Shown in pieces: positions 28,397 to 37,106 of a stretch of 64,000 bases of DNA (position 1 is the first letter of the stretch; each line of letters begins with the position of its first letter). The notes below the pieces were generated by a model. The model was not told the origin of the DNA. It ran no database searches and was given only the letters and a program-made list of their open reading frames with translations. The position numbers and the translations under genes were made by a program. Source of the DNA: an uncultured Clostridia bacterium (GTDB lineage Bacteria > Bacillota > Clostridia > Christensenellales > Borkfalkiaceae); the NCBI GenBank assembly GCA_949878885.1, contig CATLBN010000006.1, forward strand, positions 1 to 64,000, read 5' to 3'.

Positions 28397-29152
28397 TTAT
28401 AAATTTTTTAAAACGTCGGTCATATCGTATTTGCCTGCAGGTTTACCGAAAATGAATTTTGCCGCTTTTATTGCGCCGGCCGCAAATACTTTTTTTGAAG
28501 CGGCGCTGTGTGATACGGAAATAACTTCGTCTTCTCCCGCAAAAACGACTTCGTGTTCTCCAACTATAGTTCCGCCGCGAACAGCGTGCAAACCTATTTC
28601 GTTGCCGCGCTTGCCTACCGCGCCTTCCCTGCCGTAAAGCAGGGGCTTTTTATTGTCGAAAGCCGAATTGGCGCTTTCGGCAAGCATTAACGCGGTGCCG
28701 GAAGGAGCGTCTGTCTTTTGGTTGTGGTGTTTTTCTATTATTTCTATATCGAAATCTTCGCCTAAAACCGCAGCCGCTTGCTTTACAAGCTTTACAAGCA
28801 AATTTATACCCAACGAAAAATTGGCGGTTTTAAATACGGCAATCTTTTTTGAACAGTTTTCAATAATCTTCAAATCGTCTTCGCCGTATCCGGTAGTTGC
28901 CAAAACTACGGGGCAGCCGTGCTTTACAGCCCAATCGGTTTCCTGTTTTAAAACGGCGGGGGAGGAGAAGTCCACAATTACGTCAACGCGCTCTTTTACG
29001 TCGTTAAACGAAGCATATACGGGGGTCTTTCCGCACATTCCGCTTGTTTTGTCTATTCCGCATACAGCTTGCGCTTCGGCGTCGTTTTCAAGAAGCGATA
29101 TAAGATTTGCGCCCATTTTGCCGCGGATGCCGCAAATTAAAATATTAATCAT
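28397..29152 (-). CDS. dapB: 4-hydroxy-tetrahydrodipicolinate reductase
   Basis: NAD(P)H-dependent second step of the diaminopimelate/lysine branch. 251 residues with the Rossmann start 'ICGIRGKMG', the 'ATTGYGEDD' segment and the catalytic 'EKHHNQKTDAPSGTA'. It is the last gene of the asd-dapA-dapB operon and overlaps dapA by eight bases. Confidence 0.96.
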   Translation of the reverse strand: MINILICGIRGKMGANLISLLENDAEAQAVCGIDKTSGMCGKTPVYASFNDVKERVDVIVDFSSPAVLKQETDWAVKHGCPVVLATTGYGEDDLKIIENCSKKIAVFKTANFSLGINLLVKLVKQAAAVLGEDFDIEIIEKHHNQKTDAPSGTALMLAESANSAFDNKKPLLYGREGAVGKRGNEIGLHAVRGGTIVGEHEVVFAGEDEVISVSHSAASKKVFAAGAIKAAKFIFGKPAGKYDMTDVLKNL

Positions 29153-30035
29153 ACGTTTTCAACCCCGCTGCTTTTATTTTTTCCAAAAGTATCTGTTTGT
29201 TTTTTTCTTCAAGTTCGGTCAGCGGCGAGCGCGGTACGCCTGCGTTGAAGCCAATCATATTATACGCCGCTTTAATTGGTATGGGGTTAACTTCCAAAAA
29301 GCAAGCGTCTTCCAAAGGCAGTAAAAAATCCTGTACGGCGTTTGCCTGGTCAAGCTTGTTTTCTTTAACCAAGTTATACATTTTTTTAACAAGAGCGGGA
29401 GCTATGTTTGAAGTTACCGAAATCAATCCGGCTCCGCCTATGGCAAGCATAGGAAGATTTAAAAAGTCCTCGCCGGAAAACAAATCCATTTTTCCGCGTA
29501 TTCTGCGCATAGTTTCGCAAACCTGCGCCATATTGCCGCTGGCTTCTTTTATTCCTGCCATATTGGGCAGCATAGCAATTTTTTCCGCGGTTTCGGGCAG
29601 TATGTTTACCGCCGTGCGCGAAGGTACGTTGTAAGCTATAACGGGTATTGTTACGGCGCTGCAAATAGCTTTGTAATATTCGTATAATCCCGTTTGCGTG
29701 CATTTATTGTAATACGGCGTAACGGCAAGCACGCCGTCTGCGCCCATTTGCTGCGCTTTTAAAGATGCGGCAACGGCTTTTGCCGTATCGTTGCTTCCCG
29801 TGCCTACGATTATTTTAATTCTTCCCCGCGCTTTTTCCACCGCATACTTAATAGTTTCGGTTTTTTCGCTTTCGGTCATAGTTGCGGGTTCGCCCGTGGT
29901 CCCTAAAATTACCAAAGCGTCGGTTCCGCCTTCGATTTGGTATTCTATCATTTTGCCGAATTCTTCTAAATTTACGCCGTTTTCGTTAAACGGAGTAATC
30001 ATTGCGGTTATAATACCGTCAAAACAACCTGTCAT
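29145..30035 (-). CDS. dapA: 4-hydroxy-tetrahydrodipicolinate synthase
   Basis: Condenses pyruvate with aspartate semialdehyde. TIM barrel of 296 residues with 'GTTGEPATM', the tyrosine 'TPYYNKCTQ', the Schiff-base lysine in 'AGIKEASGN' and 'SGED'. The ORF track starts at a GTG (30041); the ATG six bases further in is preferred because it gives the standard N-terminus 'TGCFDGIITAMITPF'. It lies 52 bases behind asd in the same operon. Confidence 0.95.
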   Translation of the reverse strand: MTGCFDGIITAMITPFNENGVNLEEFGKMIEYQIEGGTDALVILGTTGEPATMTESEKTETIKYAVEKARGRIKIIVGTGSNDTAKAVAASLKAQQMGADGVLAVTPYYNKCTQTGLYEYYKAICSAVTIPVIAYNVPSRTAVNILPETAEKIAMLPNMAGIKEASGNMAQVCETMRRIRGKMDLFSGEDFLNLPMLAIGGAGLISVTSNIAPALVKKMYNLVKENKLDQANAVQDFLLPLEDACFLEVNPIPIKAAYNMIGFNAGVPRSPLTELEEKNKQILLEKIKAAGLKTYD

Positions 30036-30087
30036 ATTCACCGTCCGTTTTTTTTATTTTATTCTTTGGTTATACTAAACGTTAATT

Positions 30088-31164
30088 TCAGTCAAAGTAT
30101 CCTTTTGCCGCAAGCAGTTCGGCAAGCAGCACCGCGCCGCCTGCCGCGCCGCGCAAGGTGTTATGCGAAAAGCCTATAAACTTATAATCGAATAAATTGT
30201 CTTCTCTAAGTCTTCCGGCGCAAACCGCCATACCGCCTTCCGTATATCTGTCGAGTTTGGGCTGAGGTCTGTCGCTTTCGGTAAAGTAATGTATAAATTT
30301 TTTGGGCGCGGAGGGGAGGTTCAATTTTTGCGGTTCGCCTGCAAAATTTTCCCAAGCCCCCAATATATCCTCGATTTTCGGCTTGTTTTCAAATTTTACA
30401 AAGCAAGCTGCGGTATGTCCGTCGGTAACAGGCACGCGCAGACACTGCGCCGTAATAACGGGTTCTTTTGCGCATATAATTTTGCCGTTTTCAACCTTGC
30501 CCCAAATTTTTAAAGGTTCTTTTTCGCTTTTTTCTTCTTCGCCGCCGATATACGGTATAACGTTGTCGCAAATTTCAGGCATAGTTTCAAAAGTTTTGCC
30601 TGCGCCGGATATTGCCTGATAGGTGCAAACCGCTGCTTTTTTTATGTTGAATTTTTTTAACGGGTGTAAAAGAGGAACGTAAGATTGCAGCGAACAGTTG
30701 CTTTTAACTGCAATAAATCCGCGTTTTGTGTTAAGCCGCTTTTTTTGAGCGGATATAACTTCAAGGTGTTCGGCGTTTATTTCGGGTATAATCATAGGTA
30801 CGTCGTCGGTAAACCTGTGCGCCGAATTGTTTGAAACAACGGGGCATTCGGCTTTTGCATAAGAATATTCAAGTTCTCTTATCTGTTCCTTGGGCATATT
30901 AACCGCGCAAAAGCAAAAATCAACTTGCGCCGCAATTTTTTCTCTGTCGCGTTCGGCGTCCAAAACCGTCATATCGGCAAATTTTTGCGGCATCGGCTCG
31001 GAAAGGTGCCAGCGTTTAAGCGCGTCGCGGTATTTTTTTCCGGCAGAAGCGGAGGATGCGGCAAGACATACTACGTTGAATTGAGGGTGGTCTTTTAAAA
31101 TAAGCAAAAATCTTTGACCGACCATACCCGTTGCGCCTATAATTCCGACGTTGTATTTTTTCAT
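30088..31164 (-). CDS. asd: Aspartate-semialdehyde dehydrogenase, archaeal/fungal-like
   Basis: Reduces aspartyl phosphate to aspartate semialdehyde, the entry to lysine, threonine and methionine. 358 residues: 'VGIIGATGMVGQRF' NADP loop, catalytic cysteine in 'SNCSLQSYVP', 'SGAGKTFE' and 'RVPVTDGHTA'. The layout ('LAASSASAGKKY', long insert before the Cys) matches the archaeal and fungal type rather than the common bacterial Asd. The start is set by AGGAG six bases upstream. It is the first gene of the operon, behind a lysine riboswitch. Confidence 0.92.
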   Translation of the reverse strand: MKKYNVGIIGATGMVGQRFLLILKDHPQFNVVCLAASSASAGKKYRDALKRWHLSEPMPQKFADMTVLDAERDREKIAAQVDFCFCAVNMPKEQIRELEYSYAKAECPVVSNNSAHRFTDDVPMIIPEINAEHLEVISAQKKRLNTKRGFIAVKSNCSLQSYVPLLHPLKKFNIKKAAVCTYQAISGAGKTFETMPEICDNVIPYIGGEEEKSEKEPLKIWGKVENGKIICAKEPVITAQCLRVPVTDGHTAACFVKFENKPKIEDILGAWENFAGEPQKLNLPSAPKKFIHYFTESDRPQPKLDRYTEGGMAVCAGRLREDNLFDYKFIGFSHNTLRGAAGGAVLLAELLAAKGYFD

Positions 31165-31224
31165 TAAGAACTCCTAAAAAATAAAATAAGCAATGCCTGC
31201 GCACTGCCACAAAAAAACAAAAGG

Positions 31225-31395
31225 GCATTAGCGCAACACAAAAAGTGTCAGTCGCATAGGTGTTAACCCGTGCGCCCGACGCGGATAAGGCAAATCCGCA
31301 TCTCGGCGGAGGCGCCCTTTTGCCGCAACTTAAAACGGAATTTGCCTAAAAACTCCTGTTTGCGGGTACTATTGCCCGTCCGCTCCTCTGAATGC
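31225..31395 (-). promoter_or_regulatory. Lysine riboswitch
   Basis: The transcribed strand reads AGAGGAGCGG, then AAUAGUACCCG, later AAAGGGCGCCUCCGCCGAG and finally GCGACUGACAC, matching in order the conserved blocks of the L-box aptamer (AGAGGUGCG, AGAGUA, GAAAGGGGAGC...GCCGAAG, GGCUGUCA). GCAUU and AAUGC close P1. It lies directly before asd. The 3' arm of P1 can instead pair with GGCAUU further down (31192-31197), and a U-rich run follows, so a switch by alternate pairing is plausible. Confidence 0.88.
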
Positions 31396-31401
31396 AAAAA
31401 A

Positions 31402-31430
31402 ATAATATCATAACCGCAAATAAAAGTAAA
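31402..31430 (-). promoter_or_regulatory. Promoter of asd-dapA-dapB
   Basis: On the minus strand, TTTACT, 17-base spacer, TATTAT, directly before the riboswitch aptamer. Confidence 0.75.
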
Positions 31431-31506
31431 GAGTTTTTAACTTTAAATTCATTTAAAAATTAAGCGATTCGCATCCAAATCTTTTTGCAACGTTCGCCAA
31501 AATTCA

Positions 31507-31536
31507 TTGACAAGCTATATTTATTTATAGTAAAAT
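31507..31536 (+). promoter_or_regulatory. Promoter of the surface-protein gene
   Basis: Consensus TTGACA, 18-base spacer, TAAAAT; the leader of about 78 bases contains GC-rich stretches but no hairpin I can define. Bases 31437-31506 upstream hold nothing evident. Confidence 0.75.
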
Positions 31537-31620
31537 AGCAAAGTACAAGCGTCATTGCGCGCTTTTATACTCAAAAATTAACGGAATGCGCCCGTGCGGC
31601 GCAAAATGTGAGATAAATTT

Positions 31621-34068
31621 ATGAAGGCATTAAAATTTAAAGTTTGTTTGATTTTAGCGCTTGCGCTTGCTCTTGCGGTTACGCTTTTAAGTTCGTTTAC
31701 TCTTATGTTCGCTAACGCGGACAGAAACGTTACCGTAAGCGGTTCAAGTATATTTACAACTGCGGGCAATGCGGAAGTTTGGGCGCATAAAGACGGAGCG
31801 GCGGAAGACAGCCCCGTTTATTCAATGTTTGTATTGAAAAGCGCGGACGACGGAATAAATTACAGAAAAAATCTTGCATTAAAGTGGTATGCAAACGGCG
31901 CCGCTTGGGAAGATAAAGAAAAAGCTCCCGAAACGCTTGATAAAACCGAAGGCTTTTTCAATATGGAAATAGGTTTTGAAGAACTCGGTTTCGAGAGATT
32001 TGTAATTACTTTCGAAAGTCAGCAGTACAGCGAAACCAAAGACGGCAAAACGGTAAACTATATTTATTTTGTTCCTTCCGATAATAACAACGTAAACGTT
32101 TACGTTGCGTTAAAGGCGGTTGACGATAAGGATGCGGACGAAGCGTTTGAACACGCAGGCGAAGCCGTTGCAAACGTTCCTCAAGACCATATTAAAATTG
32201 CAATAACAAATAAAGTCAACGGCGACTGCTATCTTAAAATCAACGATTTCGAAGCAGGCAAGTTTGAAAATGTGGGCGGCAACTACGCAAAATATTCGTC
32301 TTCGAGTACAACGCCCGTAACGCCGCTTTCGTTTAAAGCAAAGTTTAAAGAAGATGCGGAAGGCGAAGGTCAAAGCGCATATGCAAGAATGGCGCTTTAT
32401 AACCTCAACGGACAGAGTTTCGAAGTTAAGGGCGCTACCGAAACCGAAGGACATCTTTCCGGCGGAACCGTAAACGACGATACGCCTCCCGTACTTTGTC
32501 TTGACAAGGGCTTAACTTATATTGAAAACGGCGGCGAAATAAGTTTTAATTATACTGTAATAGACGTGCTTGCTTCTTCGCCCAGCACAACTACGGCATA
32601 CTATATGCTTACAAAAAACCAGCATTCCCAGGGCGCGGAGTTCAATGCGACCGACTGTTCGGAAGACGGTCCGTTCAGAGTTGTAAAATCCGACGAAGAA
32701 CAGCGTATGATACCGCACGTTAATCACTACGTTCCCGTAAGCAGCGGCGCTGTAAGCGACGTAAACGATTACGATAACTCCGTATTTAACGAAGATTTCG
32801 GCGTTTCGGCGGCAGTTAAAGTTTATCTTAAACTTACCGACACAACCGCAACGGGCGGTCAGTCTGCTTACGTATTGCTTGATTGGTATGTAGAAAACAA
32901 ATACCTGCTTAAAATTAACGGTACCGAATATATTGCGGTTGCAAAAGACGAAATAGGCGCAACATTCGAATATATGCGCGATAAAGATAATTGGGATACC
33001 GTAACGGAAGAATATCAGCAAGCGGTTTTAAAAGCGGCAGAGGAGCAGGATTTAAAAGCGGGCAGTAAAAACAAATTCTGTTTGCCTTCGCTTGTAGACT
33101 TGATTGCCGACAACGCTACCGAATATCAAGATTTAACTTTTACCGTATTTTATATGGCGGACGGCAGCGGAAGCTTCCAGTCCGTATCCGGAAGGGCTGC
33201 AAACGCGCTTTCAATAAATTTGAATAAAGCCGGTAAATATGTATTTACCGTTGTTGCAACAGACTCTGCCGGCAACGCTGCGTATTATTATAAGACCGAT
33301 GAAAAGGGCAACGTAATTATAAAGGACGGAAAGCCCGAAAAAGTTGAAATTTCCACCAATACTGCCGACATTTTAAAAATGTACGAACAGAAAAAAGGCA
33401 CCGAGTTTGAAGATACCAAAAAATATCTGCCTTGGTTTGAATTTGACGTTGCTACTTCTACTATAGAAATTACCGATCCCGGCGAACAGGATACCGCATA
33501 CGTAGGAACAACGTATTCGTCCATTTCTTTCGAAATAAACGGAGTTTCTTACGAAACGTCTTACAGACTTTATCTTTTCCGTAACGATTTGTACTTTGCC
33601 GCAAACGGCGGTGCGCTTACCTATGACGAGTTTATGGCGCAAAAGCAAGACCTTATAAAAAATCACAGAGAATGGTTTACCTACATTTATTCTACGAACA
33701 AAATGCAGGAAGGCGACGAGGAGTACGAGGAGTTTAAAGATTACGCTTGGGACGATTCTTCGCTGAGCTTTGTGCCGCAGGATGCAAACGCATTCTATCT
33801 TATTGAGTGTACCGCAACCAGCACCGAAAACGGCAAGCAAGCCGAAAAAGCTTATATGGGCATAAGCGCTTCGCAAAAAGTGCGCGCTTTAAAAGGCGAA
33901 GACACTTGGCTTCAAGACAATATGACGTCGGTAATTCTTTTAAGTATTGCAGGCGCTTCGCTTATAGGTATAATTCTGCTGTTGGTAATCAAACCCAAAA
34001 ACAAGGGCGACTTGGACGAGGAGTTTGAAAAATCTTCCAAAAAAGAAAAAATTAAAAAAAGTAAATAA
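31621..34068 (+). CDS. Large exported protein with C-terminal membrane anchor
   Basis: 815 residues, probably a type I membrane protein. Signal peptide at 1-33 ('LILALALALAVTLL', cleavage after 'ANA'), a long acidic, Asn/Thr/Tyr-rich extracellular part, one helix near 770-792 ('VILLSIAGASLIGIILLLVI') and a Lys-rich cytoplasmic end ('SSKKEKIKKSK'). Some stretches look like immunoglobulin-type beta domains ('GKYVFTVVATDSAGNAAYYY'). No enzyme motif or LPXTG signal is seen. It stands alone with a consensus promoter and a strong terminator, so it may be well expressed. Family not recognised. Confidence 0.7.
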   Translation: MKALKFKVCLILALALALAVTLLSSFTLMFANADRNVTVSGSSIFTTAGNAEVWAHKDGAAEDSPVYSMFVLKSADDGINYRKNLALKWYANGAAWEDKEKAPETLDKTEGFFNMEIGFEELGFERFVITFESQQYSETKDGKTVNYIYFVPSDNNNVNVYVALKAVDDKDADEAFEHAGEAVANVPQDHIKIAITNKVNGDCYLKINDFEAGKFENVGGNYAKYSSSSTTPVTPLSFKAKFKEDAEGEGQSAYARMALYNLNGQSFEVKGATETEGHLSGGTVNDDTPPVLCLDKGLTYIENGGEISFNYTVIDVLASSPSTTTAYYMLTKNQHSQGAEFNATDCSEDGPFRVVKSDEEQRMIPHVNHYVPVSSGAVSDVNDYDNSVFNEDFGVSAAVKVYLKLTDTTATGGQSAYVLLDWYVENKYLLKINGTEYIAVAKDEIGATFEYMRDKDNWDTVTEEYQQAVLKAAEEQDLKAGSKNKFCLPSLVDLIADNATEYQDLTFTVFYMADGSGSFQSVSGRAANALSINLNKAGKYVFTVVATDSAGNAAYYYKTDEKGNVIIKDGKPEKVEISTNTADILKMYEQKKGTEFEDTKKYLPWFEFDVATSTIEITDPGEQDTAYVGTTYSSISFEINGVSYETSYRLYLFRNDLYFAANGGALTYDEFMAQKQDLIKNHREWFTYIYSTNKMQEGDEEYEEFKDYAWDDSSLSFVPQDANAFYLIECTATSTENGKQAEKAYMGISASQKVRALKGEDTWLQDNMTSVILLSIAGASLIGIILLLVIKPKNKGDLDEEFEKSSKKEKIKKSK

Positions 34069-34083
34069 TTAAAAATAACGTTT

Positions 34084-34113
34084 ACCCGTCTGCAATTTTG
34101 CAGACGGGTTTTT
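34084..34113 (+). terminator. Terminator after surface-protein gene
   Basis: 11-bp stem ACCCGTCTGCA / TGCAGACGGGT followed by TTTT. Confidence 0.92.
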
Positions 34114-34151
34114 CATATAAAAATTTTTTTATAAATTTTATAACAAATTGC

Positions 34152-34180
34152 TTGACAAAGTATTATTATGTTATTATCAT
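34152..34180 (+). promoter_or_regulatory. Promoter of the metal-resistance operon
   Basis: TTGACA, 17-base spacer, TATCAT; the -10 box touches the operator palindrome. Confidence 0.75.
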
Positions 34181-34198
34181 ATGAATAAACATTCATAT
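34179..34198 (+). promoter_or_regulatory. ArsR/SmtB operator
   Basis: Perfect palindrome ATATGAAT-AAAC-ATTCATAT covering the expected transcription start. It fits the TGAA-N-TTCA operators of SmtB/CadC-type repressors, so the repressor encoded next probably binds here and blocks its own operon. Confidence 0.85.
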
Positions 34199-34228
34199 TA
34201 AAACATATAATAAAACAGAGGAAATGTT

Positions 34229-34582
34229 ATGAAAGAAACTTGTAAAGACGAAGAATTGCACCAAGCAAGAATAAAATCCGCGCTTTCTTCTATGCCTTCC
34301 GACGAAAAGATAGAGGAGATGGGCGCAAGATTTAAAACGCTTGCGGAACCTTCGCGTTTAAAAATACTTTTGGCGCTTTCCGTGGGGGAACTGTGCGTAG
34401 ATCACATTACCGAGGCGGTAGGCGGCAACCAAAGCGCGGTGTCGCACCAGTTAAAAACTTTAAAAGACAATAAAATAGTAAAGTGCCGCAGGGTAGGCAA
34501 AAAAATACTTTATTCGGTTGCGGACGGGCACGTGCTTACAATGATTACTATGGCAAAGGAGCATTTGAACTGTAATGATTAA
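34229..34582 (+). CDS. ArsR/SmtB-family metal-sensing repressor
   Basis: 117-residue winged-helix repressor. The recognition helix lies in 'NQSAVSHQLKTLKD'. The CadC-type alpha-3 site is broken ('ELCVDH' has one Cys, not two), but the alpha-5 pattern is present at the C-terminus: D99-x-H101, ten residues, H112, x2, C115, close to the zinc site of SmtB (with Cys in place of the last acidic residue). Zinc or a similar ion is therefore the likely signal. It overlaps the P-type ATPase gene by eight bases. Confidence 0.88.
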   Translation: MKETCKDEELHQARIKSALSSMPSDEKIEEMGARFKTLAEPSRLKILLALSVGELCVDHITEAVGGNQSAVSHQLKTLKDNKIVKCRRVGKKILYSVADGHVLTMITMAKEHLNCND

Positions 34583-36911
34583 TAAATTTAAAATCGAAGG
34601 ACTTGACTGCGCCAACTGTGCGCGCGAGCTTGAAGAAGAACTTAATAAAATAGATGGAGTAAAAAGCGCAACCGTGGATTTTATGGCAATGAAAGTAATT
34701 GCCGAATGCGACTTGGAAACGCTTTTAAAAGTTAAAGAGCATTGCAACGCTTTCGAAGACGTTAAAGTTGTATGCGACATATGCGAGAGTCCGCAAAATA
34801 AGCATACGCGCATATACGGAGAAAAAATAAAAATTTCCAATCTGTGCTGCGCCAACTGCGCGCGTGAATTGGAGGAAGAATTAAATAATATAGAAGGCGT
34901 TGAAGCAACCGTGGATTTTATGAATATGCGCGTTATTTTAAACGCCGTTTCGGCGGAGGCGAGGGAAAAAGCCATTTATACCGTTTCGCATTTCGAGGAC
35001 GTAAAAATCGTTACGGACGGCGTACAGAAAAAGAGCGTTTTTAAACAGCATTTAAAAGATGTAATCTGCATTGCTGCGGCAGCGCTGCTGTTTATACCTG
35101 CGCTTGTATTGGATTTAACGGGGTTAACTCAAAATAATACGGCGGTAAAAATCATTGCGTACGTTTTGTTCGGTTTGGCATATTTGGCGGTAGGGCACCC
35201 CGTACTTATAAATACGGGTAAAAATATTGTAAAAGGTAAAATTTTCGACGAAAACTTCTTAATGACTATCGCTTCTGTAGGCGCGATTTTGCTTGGAATA
35301 TTTGCAGGCGACGGCTTTGCCGAAGGCGTTGCGGTTATGCTGCTGTATCAAATAGGCGAACTGCTTCAATCGGTTGCGGTAGGGTCTTCGCGGCGTTCTA
35401 TCGCAGCTCTAATGGATATGAAAAGTCAAACGGCAACGCTGCTTGAAAACGGCGTTCAACGCACCATATCTCCGGACGAATTGCAAATAGGCGATATAAT
35501 TTTGATTAAGGCAGGGGAAAAAGTGCCCGTTGACTGCCGTATAGTAAAAGGCGAAACTTCGCTTGATATGAAAAGTTTAAACGGCGAACCGCTGCCGAAA
35601 GACGTTAAATGCGGAGAAGAAATTTTATCCGGCAGTATAAACGTTGCCAAGGTAATAGAAGCCGAAGTTATGCGCGAATATAAAGATTCGGCGGTTTCCA
35701 AAATACTTGAACTTGTAGAAAACTCAACGGCAAAAAAATCCAAACCCGAAAAGTTTATAACCAAGTTTGCAAAGTATTACACTCCGGCGGTCTGCCTTGC
35801 CGCGCTTATTGTAGGCGCGTTGGTTCCCACCGTAATATGCGCCGTTCAAGCGTCTTTTGTATGGAGCGTTTATAAAGATTGGATTTATAAAGCTTTAAAC
35901 TTTTTGGTTATTTCCTGTCCCTGCGCTTTGGTTATTTCCGTTCCGCTTTCCTACTTCGGCGGTATAGGACGCTGTGCAAAGTTTGGAATACTTATAAAAG
36001 GTTCAACCTGTTTAGACGAGCTTGCGCTTGCAAAAATTGCCGCGTTCGATAAAACGGGCACGCTTACGGAAGGCACTTTCGAAGTAGTTAAAAGTTCTTC
36101 CGACAGGGCGCTTAAACTTGCCGCTGCTGCGGAAAAATTTTCTTCGCATCCCATAGCCGCCGCGTTTAAAAACGTAGAAACCGACGTTGTTGCCGAACGC
36201 GCCGAAGAAGTTGCGGGCAAGGGTGTTAAATGTTATTCGCAAGGCAAAGCGCTGCTATGCGGCAACGCAGAACTTTTAAAAGAAAACGGAATTAAATTTA
36301 AGCCTGTACAAAGCGCTTCTACGGCAGTTTACGTTGCGTTGGGTGGGGAATATGTAGGAGTTATCGAAATTGACGATAAAATTAAGCAGGGCTGTGCGGA
36401 GGCGTTAAAGCAGCTTAAACAATCGGGAATTACCTATACGGAAATGCTTACCGGCGATTTGCCGGAGCGCGCAGGAATTATTGCGCAAGCGGCAGGAGTA
36501 GACGGTTATAAAGCGGCGCTGCTGCCGGATATGAAGCTGGAAGAAGCCGTAGCGCTTAAACAGAGAGGCAAATTAATTTACGTGGGCGACGGGATTAACG
36601 ACGCGCCCGTTATGACGGCGGCAGACTGTGCAATATCTATGGGCAAGGTTGGGTCCGACGCCGCAATAGAGGCAAGCGACGTGGTGCTTGTTTCCGATAA
36701 CTTGTCGCTTATATCCAAAGGCAGAAAAATTGCCAAAGGCACGCGCTCCATTGTTATTCAAAATATAATAGGTTCGCTTTTGGTTAAAGCGGCGATTATG
36801 GCGCTAAGTATAGCTATTGCGGGATTTCCGCTTATTATTTCAGTTGTTGCGGACGTAGGGGTTATGCTTGTTGCGGTTATAAACGCAATGCGTACCGCGC
36901 TTATAAAATAA
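34575..36911 (+). CDS. Heavy-metal-exporting P1B-type ATPase
   Basis: 778-residue metal pump of the ZntA/CadA group. Two N-terminal HMA domains with 'DCANCA' (about 10) and 'CCANCA' (about 92), eight membrane helices, transport motif 'SCPCAL', phosphorylation site 'DKTGTLTEG' and 'GDGINDAP'. The CPC motif and the pairing with an SmtB-like repressor point to efflux of Zn, Cd or Pb. The two HMA domains are close copies ('CARELEEELN' in both), suggesting internal duplication. Confidence 0.93.
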   Translation: MINKFKIEGLDCANCARELEEELNKIDGVKSATVDFMAMKVIAECDLETLLKVKEHCNAFEDVKVVCDICESPQNKHTRIYGEKIKISNLCCANCARELEEELNNIEGVEATVDFMNMRVILNAVSAEAREKAIYTVSHFEDVKIVTDGVQKKSVFKQHLKDVICIAAAALLFIPALVLDLTGLTQNNTAVKIIAYVLFGLAYLAVGHPVLINTGKNIVKGKIFDENFLMTIASVGAILLGIFAGDGFAEGVAVMLLYQIGELLQSVAVGSSRRSIAALMDMKSQTATLLENGVQRTISPDELQIGDIILIKAGEKVPVDCRIVKGETSLDMKSLNGEPLPKDVKCGEEILSGSINVAKVIEAEVMREYKDSAVSKILELVENSTAKKSKPEKFITKFAKYYTPAVCLAALIVGALVPTVICAVQASFVWSVYKDWIYKALNFLVISCPCALVISVPLSYFGGIGRCAKFGILIKGSTCLDELALAKIAAFDKTGTLTEGTFEVVKSSSDRALKLAAAAEKFSSHPIAAAFKNVETDVVAERAEEVAGKGVKCYSQGKALLCGNAELLKENGIKFKPVQSASTAVYVALGGEYVGVIEIDDKIKQGCAEALKQLKQSGITYTEMLTGDLPERAGIIAQAAGVDGYKAALLPDMKLEEAVALKQRGKLIYVGDGINDAPVMTAADCAISMGKVGSDAAIEASDVVLVSDNLSLISKGRKIAKGTRSIVIQNIIGSLLVKAAIMALSIAIAGFPLIISVVADVGVMLVAVINAMRTALIK

Positions 36912-36945
36912 ACGGAGTTTTAAACTGTGTAAAATATTTTTCTGC

Positions 36946-36983
36946 AAAATTCGGCAAACGCGTTTCAAACGTTTGCCGAATTT
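36946..36983 (+). terminator. Terminator after P-type ATPase
   Basis: AAATTCGGCAAACG / CGTTTGCCGAATTT stem followed by GATTTTT. The 3' arm also holds the -35 box of the next promoter. Confidence 0.85.
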
Positions 36984-37002
36984 GATTTTTATATGATATA
37001 AT
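36973..37002 (+). promoter_or_regulatory. Promoter of purine permease
   Basis: TTGCCG, 18-base spacer, TATAAT; overlaps the upstream terminator stem. Confidence 0.65.
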
Positions 37003-37017
37003 GTGATAAACAAGTGA

Positions 37018-37067
37018 AATCGCAAGCCCCTGCAGGGGCTGTTTAACGTTTAAAACGTTAAACGATT
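37018..37067 (+). promoter_or_regulatory. Branched RNA leader of the purine permease
   Basis: Two adjacent perfect hairpins, AGCCCC-TGCA-GGGGCT (37025-37040) and GTTTAACGTTT-A-AAACGTTAAAC (37041-37063), are enclosed by AATC/GATT. This would give a three-way junction in the mRNA. The conserved purine-riboswitch bases are absent. Either hairpin alone could also be a protein-binding palindrome in DNA. Confidence 0.5.
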
Positions 37068-37106
37068 AGCTTAAAAGAAAAAAGATTTTTTATGGAGGTA
37101 ACTTTT

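Noticed and set aside
37009-37067. Purine (guanine/adenine) riboswitch before the permease
   Set aside because: The three-way geometry is suggestive, but the conserved junction bases and loop-loop sequences of the purine aptamer are not present.
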